A DNA stretch of 24,741 nucleotides from Hydromicrobium sp964517765 (GTDB taxonomy: Bacteria; Actinomycetota; Humimicrobiia; Humimicrobiales; Humimicrobiaceae). Below are positions 7,936-15,854 of this stretch, in pieces. Made by a program: the position numbers and the translations under genes. Each line of letters begins with the position of its first letter. Within the stretch, counting starts at the first letter, position 1. A model generated the notes under the pieces. That model did no database searches and was not told the DNA's origin. It was given only the letters and a program-made list of their open reading frames with translations. The DNA is taken from assembly GCA_964517765.1 (NCBI GenBank), contig CAZFEN010000021.1, positions 1 to 24,741 of the forward strand. The letters are read 5' to 3'.

Positions 7936-9123
7936 CTAATCCTCTATAGAAATTCCTCTATGTTTGTTGCTTATTTTTTCGGCCAATTCATCCAGCATCT
8001 TAAAATCAGCTTCTTTTGGATATCCCTTTATAATAACCGGTTCAATAATCTCAGCTTTTAAAGAAGAAACCATATCTGCAAGCATATCAACAGTTCTACC
8101 ACCCCACCCATAGGATCCGATGATCGAAATGAATTTTAATTTTGGCCTTAAGGCCTTAACCAGATACGCAGCATAAATTATATTCGGATGTGGACCCGTA
8201 AGCACCGTAGGTGTTGCGATCACCACTGTAGCCGCATCCACCAGAGCCATTGCAAGCTCTCCTATATCCGAATCCGTAAGATGAAAAATCCTGACCGTTA
8301 AACCTTTTTTTACCAAAGATTTACTAAAATATTCGACTATCTTCTCGGTGCTGCCGTGCATTGAGATATAGGGGATTATTACTTCATTTTTTACCCTGTC
8401 AGAGGACCAGTCTTTGTAGGCATTAATGATAAAGCCCGGCCTATCGTAAAGTTGACCGTGGCTGGGAGCTATAATATCGATATCCAGATCCTTTATACTA
8501 TCCAGGTTTTTTATTATGCTGGTCCGGAAGGGCATCATAATCTCCGCATAATAACGTTTTGCGGCCCTATATGTCCTATTTTCATCTCTTACGAAAAGTT
8601 CATCAGTTGCATAATGAGAACCAAAAAAATCACAACTGAAAAGGATTTTATCTTCTTTTAAATAAGTGGACATTGTTTCGGGCCAGTGCACCCACGGAGT
8701 AAAAATAAACTTCAAAGTTTTATCGCCCAGAGAAATCGTATCCCCGTCTTTTATCACCAGAAACTTTTCTTCGGGTATTAAAAGCAGATCCATAAGAAAC
8801 GACTTGCATTTTTCGTTCGTGACTATCAAAGACTCAGGATATGCTCTGGCAAGCTCAGCCAGAGAACCCGAGTGGTCCTGCTCTGCATGATGGGATATTA
8901 TGTAATCTATCCTGTCGGCACCCGCTTCTTTTAGATTATCTGTCAGGGTATCATACATTGTCGGATCTACACTATCAAGAAGAGCGGTTTTTTCCGATCC
9001 TTTTATTAGATAGGAATTATATGAGGTCCCGTCGGGAAGAGGTATCAGTTCATCGAATAACTTTCTATCCCGGTCTATAGCTCCAACAAAGTAAATATTT
9101 TCTTTTATTTTTTTTACACTCAT
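7936..9123 (-). CDS. fprA: Flavodiiron protein (O2 and/or NO reductase)
   Basis: 395 residues, the minimal class A layout: a metallo-beta-lactamase-like diiron domain (about 1-250) followed by a flavodoxin-like FMN domain (about 255-390, starting I-P-Y-I-S-M-H-G-S-T-E-K). All diiron ligands are present: H79, E81, D83 and H84 in H-H-A-E-Q-D-H, H146 in P-W-V-H-W-P-E, D165 in F-S-C-D-F-F-G, and H222 in A-P-S-H-G. The enzyme reduces O2 to water or NO to N2O in the cytoplasm with electrons from rubredoxin or F420H2, and cannot be assigned to one substrate from sequence. No fused rubredoxin domain is present. The ATG at 9123 follows AAAAAAGGAT. It has its own promoter candidate at 9167-9196 and is followed by the TIGR02757-family gene. 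Confidence 0.96.
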   Translation of the reverse strand: MSVKKIKENIYFVGAIDRDRKLFDELIPLPDGTSYNSYLIKGSEKTALLDSVDPTMYDTLTDNLKEAGADRIDYIISHHAEQDHSGSLAELARAYPESLIVTNEKCKSFLMDLLLIPEEKFLVIKDGDTISLGDKTLKFIFTPWVHWPETMSTYLKEDKILFSCDFFGSHYATDELFVRDENRTYRAAKRYYAEIMMPFRTSIIKNLDSIKDLDIDIIAPSHGQLYDRPGFIINAYKDWSSDRVKNEVIIPYISMHGSTEKIVEYFSKSLVKKGLTVRIFHLTDSDIGELAMALVDAATVVIATPTVLTGPHPNIIYAAYLVKALRPKLKFISIIGSYGWGGRTVDMLADMVSSLKAEIIEPVIIKGYPKEADFKMLDELAEKISNKHRGISIED

Positions 9124-9166
9124 TTAAATCAATCCTTTTTTTATTTTATTGTATATAACCACCGAC

Positions 9167-9196
9167 ATTATATTTTATCTTATGTAATCAGTGCAA
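9167..9196 (-). promoter_or_regulatory. Probable promoter of the flavodiiron protein gene
   Basis: On the minus strand, -10 TATAAT (9167-9172) lies 18 nt from -35 TTGCAC (9191-9196). The spacer contains ATAAGAT, the same string that forms one arm of the dyad inside the ferritin promoter at 17303-17331, which hints at a shared regulator but is AT-rich enough to be chance. Confidence 0.5.
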
Positions 9197-9281
9197 ATTT
9201 CAAAAAATTGCTGTCAGAATCAGAGGGACCTTACCAGATGTTTAGTGCTTAAGAAGGCATAATGCCAGGAAAGTATATTGT

Positions 9282-10121
9282 TTACCTTACACCGGAATCT
9301 TTTTTCCCTAACCGTCTGAAAGATGAAATAATCTTTTTTGCAAAAAAAGAAAGAAAGAAAATTATTGCCAGAAGTATGATTATTGTTGCACCGGATGCCA
9401 GATTCAATAAATAAGAAATCCACAGCCCCGCTATGGTCAATATGATTCCAACGATAATAGAGCTTATTATCAATTTTTTCATATTATAAGTAAATTGTCT
9501 GCATATGGATGACGGTATTGTAAGCAGTGCAATGACCAGAATAATGCCAACAATCCTTATAAGTATAACTACACTTAAAGCGACCATACACAGGAGTGCA
9601 AGGTATATAAGCCTGTTGGGAATGCCTATTACTGTCGAAAATTCTTCATCGAAAGATACTGCATAGAATTCCTTAAAAAATAGAACTATGATTATGATGA
9701 TTATAGAATCCAGTAAAAGCATAATATACAGATCCGATACGGGGATAGTCAGGATATTTCCAAATAAATAACTGAAGAGATCCGGCGCATAGCCTGGAGT
9801 TAAATTGATAAATATGATACCCATTGCCATCCCGGCTGCCCAGACAATTCCTATAGCCGCATCTTCACTTAATTTGCTTCTCTTGCTTATAAGGCCTATC
9901 GTAATTGCAGATAGAAGACTGAAAGGAACGGCAGCAACAATTGGATTTATTCCCAGAAAATAACCCAGTCCGATACCACCGAAAGCAGCGTGTGAAATAC
10001 CCCCGCTTATAAAAACCAGCTTTTTAATGACTACATAAGTGCCGACAATACCGCAGGCTATATTTACCAGAACTGCAGCTATTATGGCATTCCGTATAAA
10101 TTCATATTGAAAGATTTCCAT
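9282..10121 (-). CDS. ABC-3 family metal transporter permease (ZnuB-like)
   Basis: A 279-residue integral membrane protein with about eight hydrophobic helices, the size and pattern of ZnuB/MntB permeases. Family landmarks are A-C-G-I-V-G-T-Y-V-V-I-K-K near the N-terminus, G-G-I-S-H-A-A-F-G-G-I-G-L-G-Y (the SHA motif) and A-A-I-G-I-V-W-A-A-G-M-A. It forms the channel through which the binding lipoprotein delivers zinc or manganese. Its ATG overlaps the ATPase stop codon by one base (TAATG), so the two are translationally coupled. The final residues are basic. A longer N-terminus is unlikely because of that overlap. Confidence 0.95.
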   Translation of the reverse strand: MEIFQYEFIRNAIIAAVLVNIACGIVGTYVVIKKLVFISGGISHAAFGGIGLGYFLGINPIVAAVPFSLLSAITIGLISKRSKLSEDAAIGIVWAAGMAMGIIFINLTPGYAPDLFSYLFGNILTIPVSDLYIMLLLDSIIIIIIVLFFKEFYAVSFDEEFSTVIGIPNRLIYLALLCMVALSVVILIRIVGIILVIALLTIPSSICRQFTYNMKKLIISSIIVGIILTIAGLWISYLLNLASGATIIILLAIIFFLSFFAKKIISSFRRLGKKDSGVR

Positions 10122-10876
10122 TACTTTTTATGCCTCCCCAGTACCCTGTGCGGAATCCCATGAGCCAGTATTTCCACCGGACAACTATAAGATTCTTCTA
10201 GTTTACCCAGACTGCCTTCCTTCGGACCATGATAGAAAAGTTTCCGGTTAAGACAGAGGACCCTGTCTATGTAAACCGAAATTGCGCCGATATCATGGGT
10301 CACAAATACAACCGCCATTTTCTTGTTCAATTCAAGAAATAATTCATAGATAGATTTTTGTGTCTCTGGATCCACGCTTGACATAGGTTCATCAAGTAAA
10401 AGGAGTTCCGGTTCCCTTGCGATTGCTCTGGCGATGAGGATTCTCTGTAATTGACCGGCAGACAGCATGCTTATATGCCTGTTTTTATATTCAAGCATTC
10501 CTACTGTTTCCAGGGCATTAAGTACAGATTTTTCATCTTTTTCCGAATATTTTTTTATGGGTCCCCTGTATCTGCCCATAATAATCATATCAAATACATT
10601 AATTGGAAAGTTTAAGTCAAAAAAGATATTTTGCGGTAAATAACCAATTGATTTTCTGCCATCTTCGGGGCTTTTACCAAAGACTCTGACCGTTCCCGAA
10701 TCTGGTTTTAATAGTCCCAGTATAATCTTGAGCAGCGTAGTTTTTCCCCCTCCGTTAGGACCTATTATGGCCATGAGATCATTCCTTTTTATCGAAAAGC
10801 TTACATCTTCAAGGACAGGTATCTCACCATAATAAAAGAATATATTTTTTAGATCAACTACTATATCATTTTTCAT
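10121..10876 (-). CDS. ABC metal transporter ATPase (ZnuC-like)
   Basis: A 251-residue ATP-binding subunit. Walker A is G39-P-N-G-G-G-K-T, then the Q-loop L-P-Q-N, the signature L-S-A-G-Q-L-Q-R, Walker B L-L-L-L-D-E-P, and the switch histidine in F-V-T-H-D. The overall pattern, including P-V-L-E-D-V-S-F and the C-terminal S-C-P-V-E-I-L-A-H-G-I-P-H, fits the manganese/zinc/iron chelate subfamily. It energises the permease that follows it with a one-base overlap and starts 28 nt after the binding-protein gene. The order binding protein, ATPase, permease is standard for zinc/manganese importers. Confidence 0.95.
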   Translation of the reverse strand: MKNDIVVDLKNIFFYYGEIPVLEDVSFSIKRNDLMAIIGPNGGGKTTLLKIILGLLKPDSGTVRVFGKSPEDGRKSIGYLPQNIFFDLNFPINVFDMIIMGRYRGPIKKYSEKDEKSVLNALETVGMLEYKNRHISMLSAGQLQRILIARAIAREPELLLLDEPMSSVDPETQKSIYELFLELNKKMAVVFVTHDIGAISVYIDRVLCLNRKLFYHGPKEGSLGKLEESYSCPVEILAHGIPHRVLGRHKK

Positions 10877-10904
10877 ATTGACCGGTTCCTAATGGAATCA
10901 AATC

Positions 10905-11843
10905 TCATTTCATCGATCCTGCAAAAGCCCTTGCAACTTCTTTCATATTTTTCATATAATTTTTCTTTAGTGAACTTACGAGCTTAACAGATCCTCCGAT
11001 TTCTTTCGCAATAGCTTCGGCACTTTTGGTGCTGAACTCCGGAGAAGCAAAAATCACTTTGATATTGTATTTCCTTGCTTTATCTATCAAATCTTTTATA
11101 CCTTCAACAGTAGGTTCCTTTCCCTCTTCTTCAATAGTCATCTGTTTGATACCGTAATCCAGTGCAAAATAAGTCCAGGTTGGATGAAAGACCATTATAA
11201 CTTTATTCTCTTTTTCCGAAAACATTTTACTTATTTCTTCATCCAGTATGTCCAGCTCTGCCAGATAATTATCAAGATTTTTCTTATAGTATTCCTGATT
11301 CTCGGAATCTACTTGAACCAATCCCTCGTAAATATTTTCTGACATTATTTTTGCATTCAACGGTGAAAGCCAGATGTGGGGATCGATTCCTTTTAACTTG
11401 CTTTCATCCATGCTGCCCTTATCATATTCATTATAATCCACAGGCACACCATTTTCATAAGTTACAGCAAAAAATTTTACACCTCCGGATGAGTCTACAA
11501 CCAGCATTTTTTCATTTATATTGATTATCTTATCCATCCATACCAGTTCAAACTCAATCCCGGAACCGACTTTGGCATATATCTGAGCTCTGCTTACTTC
11601 TTCCAGCTGAACAGGAGAAGGTTCATAAGTATGAGGATTAGCTCCCGGAGGAACCATTACCGTGACGATTACTTTATCGCCACCGACTTTTTCTACAAAT
11701 TCAGCCTGCGGCGGTATACTTACAATAACTCCGATTTTATCATCATTGATATCCGTGTCGATAGTCCTGACGCAGCCTGAAAAGCTTAAAATCAAAAAAA
11801 ATGATACTACTATAGAAATAACCTTTATAAATGTATGTCTCAT
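10905..11843 (-). CDS. Metal-binding lipoprotein of a zinc-type ABC importer (ZnuA/cluster A-I)
   Basis: 312 residues. A signal peptide ends at a lipobox-like F-S-G-C24, so the protein is probably lipid-anchored outside the membrane. Metal ligands typical of cluster A-I proteins are visible: H71 in N-P-H-T-Y-E-P, H156 in D-P-H-I-W-L-S-P and H220 in F-H-P-T-W. The third histidine favours zinc over manganese, where Glu is usual. E269 lies in the S-P-E-F-S-T region, and the usual C-terminal Asp ligand is not obvious. The acidic/His-rich loop common in ZnuA is short here (about 120-150) and has no His run. The start codon is only 5 nt after the stop of the PAS-GGDEF-HD-GYP gene, so the two are coupled. 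No Zur-type regulator gene is nearby. Confidence 0.93.
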   Translation of the reverse strand: MRHTFIKVISIVVSFFLILSFSGCVRTIDTDINDDKIGVIVSIPPQAEFVEKVGGDKVIVTVMVPPGANPHTYEPSPVQLEEVSRAQIYAKVGSGIEFELVWMDKIININEKMLVVDSSGGVKFFAVTYENGVPVDYNEYDKGSMDESKLKGIDPHIWLSPLNAKIMSENIYEGLVQVDSENQEYYKKNLDNYLAELDILDEEISKMFSEKENKVIMVFHPTWTYFALDYGIKQMTIEEEGKEPTVEGIKDLIDKARKYNIKVIFASPEFSTKSAEAIAKEIGGSVKLVSSLKKNYMKNMKEVARAFAGSMK

Positions 11844-11848
11844 TTATA

Positions 11849-13726
11849 TCAATTCATTTTTTCCCGGGACATAACAAATCTCTCGACTAACATCGGATTA
11901 AATTGAGTTCCCGAACATCTTCTGAGTTCTTCTTTTGCTTCTTCCTCGGAAATCGCTTCCTTATAATGTCTTCCAAATGTCATAACATCATAAGCGTCCA
12001 CAATAGAAGCAATGCATGCATTAACCGGGATATCTTTACCCTTCAGCCCCTGGGGATAGCCATCTCCATTCCACCATTCATGATGTGACAGAATATCCTC
12101 GGCTATCGACGCAATTTGCGGAGTAGATTCGGCAATCTTATATCCTATTTCTGGATGCCTTTTTATGATTTTCCATTCTCTGGCATTTAATTTGCCCTTT
12201 TTCATTAAGATTGCATCAGGGATGGCTACTTTTCCGATGTCGTGGAGAGTAGAAAGAAGTATCAGCTCGTCCAGTTTATTTTGCGGCAGATTAATGGCCA
12301 TTCCAAGCTGAAGGATCAATTTTTTAAGACGTTCCGCGTGCTCCTTTGTCTCTCGATTCTTTTCCCATAATATTCTTTCCAGAGAGGAAATGATAGAATT
12401 ATAAATACTCTTTCTTTTAAGCAGTTTATTCTTATACATATTGTTTTCCGCTTCTTTTATAACATCCTTTAAATCCTGATCCCGGCTCTCTCTTGCTGAA
12501 ATTCCCATAGAAATATTTAAAGGTATCTTCTGGTCCAGGGTTTTTTCGCAGATTCTCTTTATTCTGTTTGATACCTCTTCCACATCCTTTTCTGTGGATC
12601 TGGGCATAAGTACAAAAAATTCATCCTCGCCCCATCTGGCAATGATATCCTCTTCGCGGGAGCAGAATTTCAATATCTTCGCTACTCTTTTTAACAATTT
12701 GTCGCCTTCATTATAACCAAAAGCGTCATTTATCAATCTGAGTCCGTTCAGGTCACATATCATAAAATTTAAAGGCAGATCTCTGTCCTTGTAAATATTT
12801 ACCAGTACTTTTTCAAAATAGGTCCTATTGTAAAGTTCTGTCAATTTATCATGAAAACTCAAATATCTAATTCTTTTCTCCGCCTTTTTACGCTCGCTGA
12901 TATTATTAAAAATCTCCATCCTTACTTTCTTTCCCTGGTGGACAGTCGGCCTGCCGGTCACTTCGGTAAATATCCTGTTACCGTTATTTTTCATAGCTAC
13001 TATTTCATAAGGGATCTCATGTTCCGATTTCATTTTTTCTGTCATAATTTCCTTATACTCAGGCGCCATAAAATCCAGCAAATACCTGCCGACAGCATAG
13101 GAAGGACTGCATTTGAACATAAATGTAAAAGCATCATTGACCTCTAAAATTTTCCCATTATCATGAATAACGATCCCTTCCATTGAAGATCTAAAAAGTA
13201 TATCGAATTTTTCTCTGTTCTCCCGGAACTCATTTTCCAGTTTTTTCTTTTCTGTAATATCCTTGATAATCATCCTGAAACCAATAATTTTATTATCTTT
13301 ATTTTTCAAAGGTCCAAAATAGACTTCTCCAAAAAGAATATCTCCATTTTTTCGATGCTGTGTAATTTCAAATGAACTTACCTCTTTTCCATCCAGAATA
13401 GACTTAAATATCTCAAGATACTTTTGAATATCTTTTGTGTTGAGATTGACTCGCTTCGTTAAGTATTTACCAATTAATTCTTCACGGGAATAACCTGAAA
13501 AATCAAGTACGACATCGTTGCATGAGGTTATTATACCCCTGCTATTAATTGTTATGATACCCACAGACTCTGTTTCAATCAGGCTGCTGTATTTCCCTTC
13601 ACTTTCTGCCAGTGATTCTTTCAGCTGTGTGGATTGCATTTTATATTTCTCCAGATCTATAACCTTCCTGTTCAATTCCACCAGTTTATCTATTAGTTGT
13701 TCTTTTGTAATCTTTTCGATATCCAT
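11849..13726 (-). CDS. PAS-PAS-GGDEF-HD-GYP cyclic-di-GMP signalling protein
   Basis: 625 residues, no clear membrane helix, so probably cytosolic. Order: an N-terminal coiled segment (1-40), PAS 1 (about 43-160), PAS 2 (about 170-280), GGDEF (about 285-440) and HD-GYP (about 455-620). The GGDEF signature reads G-E-D-E-F (366-370), a variant of GG(D/E)EF, preceded by a possible inhibitory site R357-x-x-D360 at the canonical five-residue spacing. The HD-GYP part is complete: H495-D496-I-G-K, H-H-E-W-W-N-G-D-G-Y557-P, D-A-Y-D-V-M-T and G-T-Q-F-N-P. It may therefore degrade c-di-GMP while the cyclase half is weak, regulatory or GTP-sensing; this is inference. Its TGA stop lies 5 nt from the zinc lipoprotein ATG. 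A terminator at 13771-13807 separates it from the gene upstream; the ATG at 13726 has a weak ribosome site. Confidence 0.94.
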   Translation of the reverse strand: MDIEKITKEQLIDKLVELNRKVIDLEKYKMQSTQLKESLAESEGKYSSLIETESVGIITINSRGIITSCNDVVLDFSGYSREELIGKYLTKRVNLNTKDIQKYLEIFKSILDGKEVSSFEITQHRKNGDILFGEVYFGPLKNKDNKIIGFRMIIKDITEKKKLENEFRENREKFDILFRSSMEGIVIHDNGKILEVNDAFTFMFKCSPSYAVGRYLLDFMAPEYKEIMTEKMKSEHEIPYEIVAMKNNGNRIFTEVTGRPTVHQGKKVRMEIFNNISERKKAEKRIRYLSFHDKLTELYNRTYFEKVLVNIYKDRDLPLNFMICDLNGLRLINDAFGYNEGDKLLKRVAKILKFCSREEDIIARWGEDEFFVLMPRSTEKDVEEVSNRIKRICEKTLDQKIPLNISMGISARESRDQDLKDVIKEAENNMYKNKLLKRKSIYNSIISSLERILWEKNRETKEHAERLKKLILQLGMAINLPQNKLDELILLSTLHDIGKVAIPDAILMKKGKLNAREWKIIKRHPEIGYKIAESTPQIASIAEDILSHHEWWNGDGYPQGLKGKDIPVNACIASIVDAYDVMTFGRHYKEAISEEEAKEELRRCSGTQFNPMLVERFVMSREKMN

Positions 13727-13770
13727 TTTTTTATATTACACCAAACAGCTTACAAATATAATTCCAAAAT

Positions 13771-13807
13771 AAAAAGTCAGAAGTGAAATCTTACTTCTGA
13801 CTTTTTT
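13771..13807 (-). terminator. Strong stem-loop terminator after the HTH/coiled-coil gene
   Basis: A perfect 14-bp stem (AAAAAGTCAGAAGT at 13771-13784 and its inverse at 13793-13806) with an 8-nt loop and T-rich runs on both sides. It is intrinsic-terminator-like in both directions. On the minus strand it ends the transcript of the gene stopping at 13909, so the PAS-GGDEF gene needs a promoter inside 13727-13770. Confidence 0.85.
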
Positions 13808-13908
13808 GAAGTCCTTAAATTATTTAGTTTCAGTTTATATCTGTATTTTATTGTTACCAAAAAATAATAAACCCTCATTTAATCAATACTTACAGCAATC
13901 TTTTCTAT

Positions 13909-14496
13909 TTATTCATCATCTTCCAGCAGCAGCGCTTCTTCTTCATCATCATAACCATCTTTTTGGTATCCGGTTGTTTTATCTATATCTTCATCTTCTT
14001 CATCTATATCTAAATTATTCTTAAGATTATTTTGAAGAACTTCATTGCCTTCTGCCGGATTTACTTCATCTATTTTTTTAAAAAACATCCTAAACTCATC
14101 AGAAACTAAATTCTTGATTTTGTTTTTAAATTCATCATATTGATACTGCAGATAATTTATGTCTTCTTCCAATTCTTTCTTTTTCCTGAGAAGGTCCTTA
14201 TACGATTTCTCCGATTCCATTTTTCCCTCATCGGGTTCCTCTCCGGTTTCAACTCTGTCTTCTATTTCTTCTAACTGTATTACCATGTCATTCTCTACTC
14301 CGGTTTTACCTTCTGCCTGTTTTATTCCAAAACTATTCAGTATATTTTCCAGATCCTCTTCTCTTATCTTTATAGATTTCTCCATTTTTATGGCAGGAAG
14401 TTTTTTTTGGGTGATCATATTCATTACTTCCTGTTCACTTATTCCCAGCATGTCTGTAGCTTCTTTTATTGTATAAAATCTATTGCCTTTTTCCAT
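13909..14496 (-). CDS. MerR/excisionase-type HTH protein with coiled coil and acidic tail
   Basis: 195 residues. The N-terminus (about 5-55: Y-T-I-K-E-A-T-D-M-L-G-I-S, then M-I-T-Q-K-K-L-P-A-I-K and I-R-E-E-D-L) is a winged HTH of the HTH_17/MerR-excisionase kind that binds DNA. A charged linker is followed by a likely coiled coil (about 95-135, E-L-E-E-D-I-N-Y-L-Q-Y-Q-Y-D-E-F-K-N-K-I) and a very acidic C-terminus rich in D and E (from about 160). No effector domain is recognised. The ATG at 14496 follows AAGGTGAT. An extended -10 promoter lies 46-54 nt upstream and a strong terminator follows, so it is a single-gene unit. The target is unknown; it could be a nucleoid-type or developmental regulator rather than a phage excisionase. 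Confidence 0.8.
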   Translation of the reverse strand: MEKGNRFYTIKEATDMLGISEQEVMNMITQKKLPAIKMEKSIKIREEDLENILNSFGIKQAEGKTGVENDMVIQLEEIEDRVETGEEPDEGKMESEKSYKDLLRKKKELEEDINYLQYQYDEFKNKIKNLVSDEFRMFFKKIDEVNPAEGNEVLQNNLKNNLDIDEEDEDIDKTTGYQKDGYDDEEEALLLEDDE

Positions 14497-14541
14497 ATCA
14501 CCTTACTAAATAATTATTATAAATCTATAATATTTCAGACA

Positions 14542-14550
14542 ATTATAGCA
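14542..14550 (-). promoter_or_regulatory. Extended -10 promoter of the HTH/coiled-coil gene
   Basis: On the minus strand TGCTATAAT gives a perfect -10 (14542-14547) with the upstream TG. The -35 position is only AT-rich, which an extended -10 can tolerate. Leader of about 40 nt. Confidence 0.55.
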
Positions 14551-14756
14551 TATTAAATTTTTAAAATAATCGTTTTTTTTTGTTCTTGATTGAAATCTCC
14601 TGTTTACCCATAAAAAGGACTAAAATCATTATGGTTCCGAATTCATATGTCCACTATAATAACCAGATTATATATCGTATTAAAATTTCTTGAAAGAGAT
14701 TTATAGCTGTTATAGCTTATTTTTCATCTAATAAAGAAGAAACTTACTTCAATAAA

Positions 14757-14785
14757 TAGACAAATTCAGGATAAATGAATATAAT
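14757..14785 (+). promoter_or_regulatory. Sigma-A-type promoter of the ZIP transporter gene
   Basis: TAGACA (14757-14762, one mismatch to TTGACA), a 17-nt spacer, and TATAAT (14780-14785, perfect). It gives a leader of about 57 nt. The spacer and its edge hold a loose ATTCA-7-TGAAT dyad that might serve as a metal-repressor site, but in such AT-rich DNA this is weak. Confidence 0.68.
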
Positions 14786-14848
14786 AAAATAAATTTTTGA
14801 TTAAATAATAGTTAGTAAAAATAAATCCTATTTAAAACCTTTTAAAAT

Positions 14849-15610
14849 ATGGACCCGCAAATAATAACACCGTTAATTATAACATCTATCGCGGGCCTAT
14901 CTACTACTATCGGAAGTTTAATCGGTCTTATATTTAAAAGAGAAAACTCAAAATTTATGAGTGCCGTCCTGGGCTTTACGGCAGGAGTCATGATGGGAAT
15001 CTCTTTTTTTGAACTTCTTCCTTCGGGCTTTAAAGAATTGGGGTTCACAAAAGCCAGTATAGCTTTTATTGCCGGCTTTATCTTTATTTTTTTAATTGAT
15101 TATTTGATACCTCATGAATATATAGGGCAAAAAGAAAAAATAAATGACAAAACTGATAGGAAACTCTTAAGAACCGGCCTTTTCGTTGCACTCGGAATAG
15201 GAATTCACAATTTTCCTGAAGGAATGGCAACTTTTTATAGTTCAATGGTAGATGTCAAAATAGGAATGGCTATAGGCGTCGCCGTCGCCATTCATAATAT
15301 CCCTGAAGGAATCGCTGTATCTGCCCCTGTATATAAGGCAACCGGCAGCAGAAAAAAGGCTTTTCTGTGGTCATTTTTATCAGGAGTAGTAGAACCAATC
15401 GGGGCAATACTTACAGCCCTGGTTCTTCTCCCTTTTTTAAACCCGCAGGTTTTGGGGTACATGCTCTCAGGAATAGCGGGACTTATGGTCTTTATATCCA
15501 TCGATGAACTTATGCCAGTTTCCAAATCTTATGGATATCTTCATCTTCCTATAGTAAGCTTCATTGCCGGAATGATAGTCATGATATTAAGTCTGGTGCT
15601 GATAAAATAA
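14849..15610 (+). CDS. ZIP-family divalent metal transporter (ZupT-like)
   Basis: 253 residues with about eight hydrophobic helices, expected to import Zn2+ and perhaps Fe2+ or Mn2+ through the cytoplasmic membrane. The two signature helices are present: H120-N-F-P-E124-G in helix IV and H149-N-I-P-E153-G in helix V, which carry the metal-binding His/Glu residues, plus S-G-V-V-E182-P-I-G. There is no His-rich cytoplasmic loop; the short loop near 93-107 is Lys-rich instead. The ribosome site before the ATG is weak, but the promoter is strong. The gene is transcribed alone, and its stop codon directly abuts the stop of the convergent cytochrome b5-like gene. With the ABC importer it makes two candidate zinc uptake systems in the window. 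Confidence 0.94.
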   Translation: MDPQIITPLIITSIAGLSTTIGSLIGLIFKRENSKFMSAVLGFTAGVMMGISFFELLPSGFKELGFTKASIAFIAGFIFIFLIDYLIPHEYIGQKEKINDKTDRKLLRTGLFVALGIGIHNFPEGMATFYSSMVDVKIGMAIGVAVAIHNIPEGIAVSAPVYKATGSRKKAFLWSFLSGVVEPIGAILTALVLLPFLNPQVLGYMLSGIAGLMVFISIDELMPVSKSYGYLHLPIVSFIAGMIVMILSLVLIK

Positions 15611-15844
15611 TTATATCCTCAATCTGCCCACTAAGGGAAACCTTTTTAGAAAATCTATCCCATGCGGGGCTTCCTTGAGTTCTCCAGTCAAATCTTCTCC
15701 AGCAGAATGAGTCACCTGGTGTCTTCCATCCTTCCATAAAAAACTATCCGTAACATCATAAATATTCCCATCGAAGGCAACATAAGCTTTTCTTCCCTCT
15801 TTGCCATCATATTTTTGCAGTTCTTCTTTTGTAAGTTCTTCCAT
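15611..15844 (-). CDS. Small cytochrome b5-like heme-binding protein
   Basis: 77 residues, the size of the short prokaryotic cytochrome b5 domain. It shows L-T-K-E-E-L-Q-K-Y, A-Y-V-A-F-D-G-N-I-Y-D-V-T, L-W-K-D-G-R-H42-Q-V-T-H46-S-A-G-E-D-L-T, P-H61-G and F-P-L-V-G-R-L. Axial ligands are likely H61 and either H42 or H46; the eukaryotic H-P-G-G motif is replaced. No signal peptide or anchor, so cytosolic. It could carry electrons to an oxidoreductase or bind a heme or steroid-like ligand. The start lies 10 nt after the stop of the two-TM gene, with an AGGT ribosome site overlapping that stop, so the two are cotranscribed downstream of the ferritin gene. Partner unknown. Confidence 0.9.
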   Translation of the reverse strand: MEELTKEELQKYDGKEGRKAYVAFDGNIYDVTDSFLWKDGRHQVTHSAGEDLTGELKEAPHGIDFLKRFPLVGRLRI

Positions 15845-15854
15845 TTTATTTATC

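Larger units (their letters stand above)
14497..14848. other. 352-nt divergent promoter region between the HTH gene and the ZIP gene
   Basis: Strongly AT-rich with no credible small gene. It contains an extended -10 promoter for the minus-strand HTH gene (14542-14550) and a strong promoter for the plus-strand ZIP gene (14757-14785). The ~200 nt between them show no repeat or structure I can support. Confidence 0.7.

Noticed and set aside
13909..14496. Prophage excisionase interpretation of the HTH protein
   Set aside because: No integrase, att-like repeat or phage gene is nearby, and the long coiled coil plus acidic tail do not fit an excisionase.
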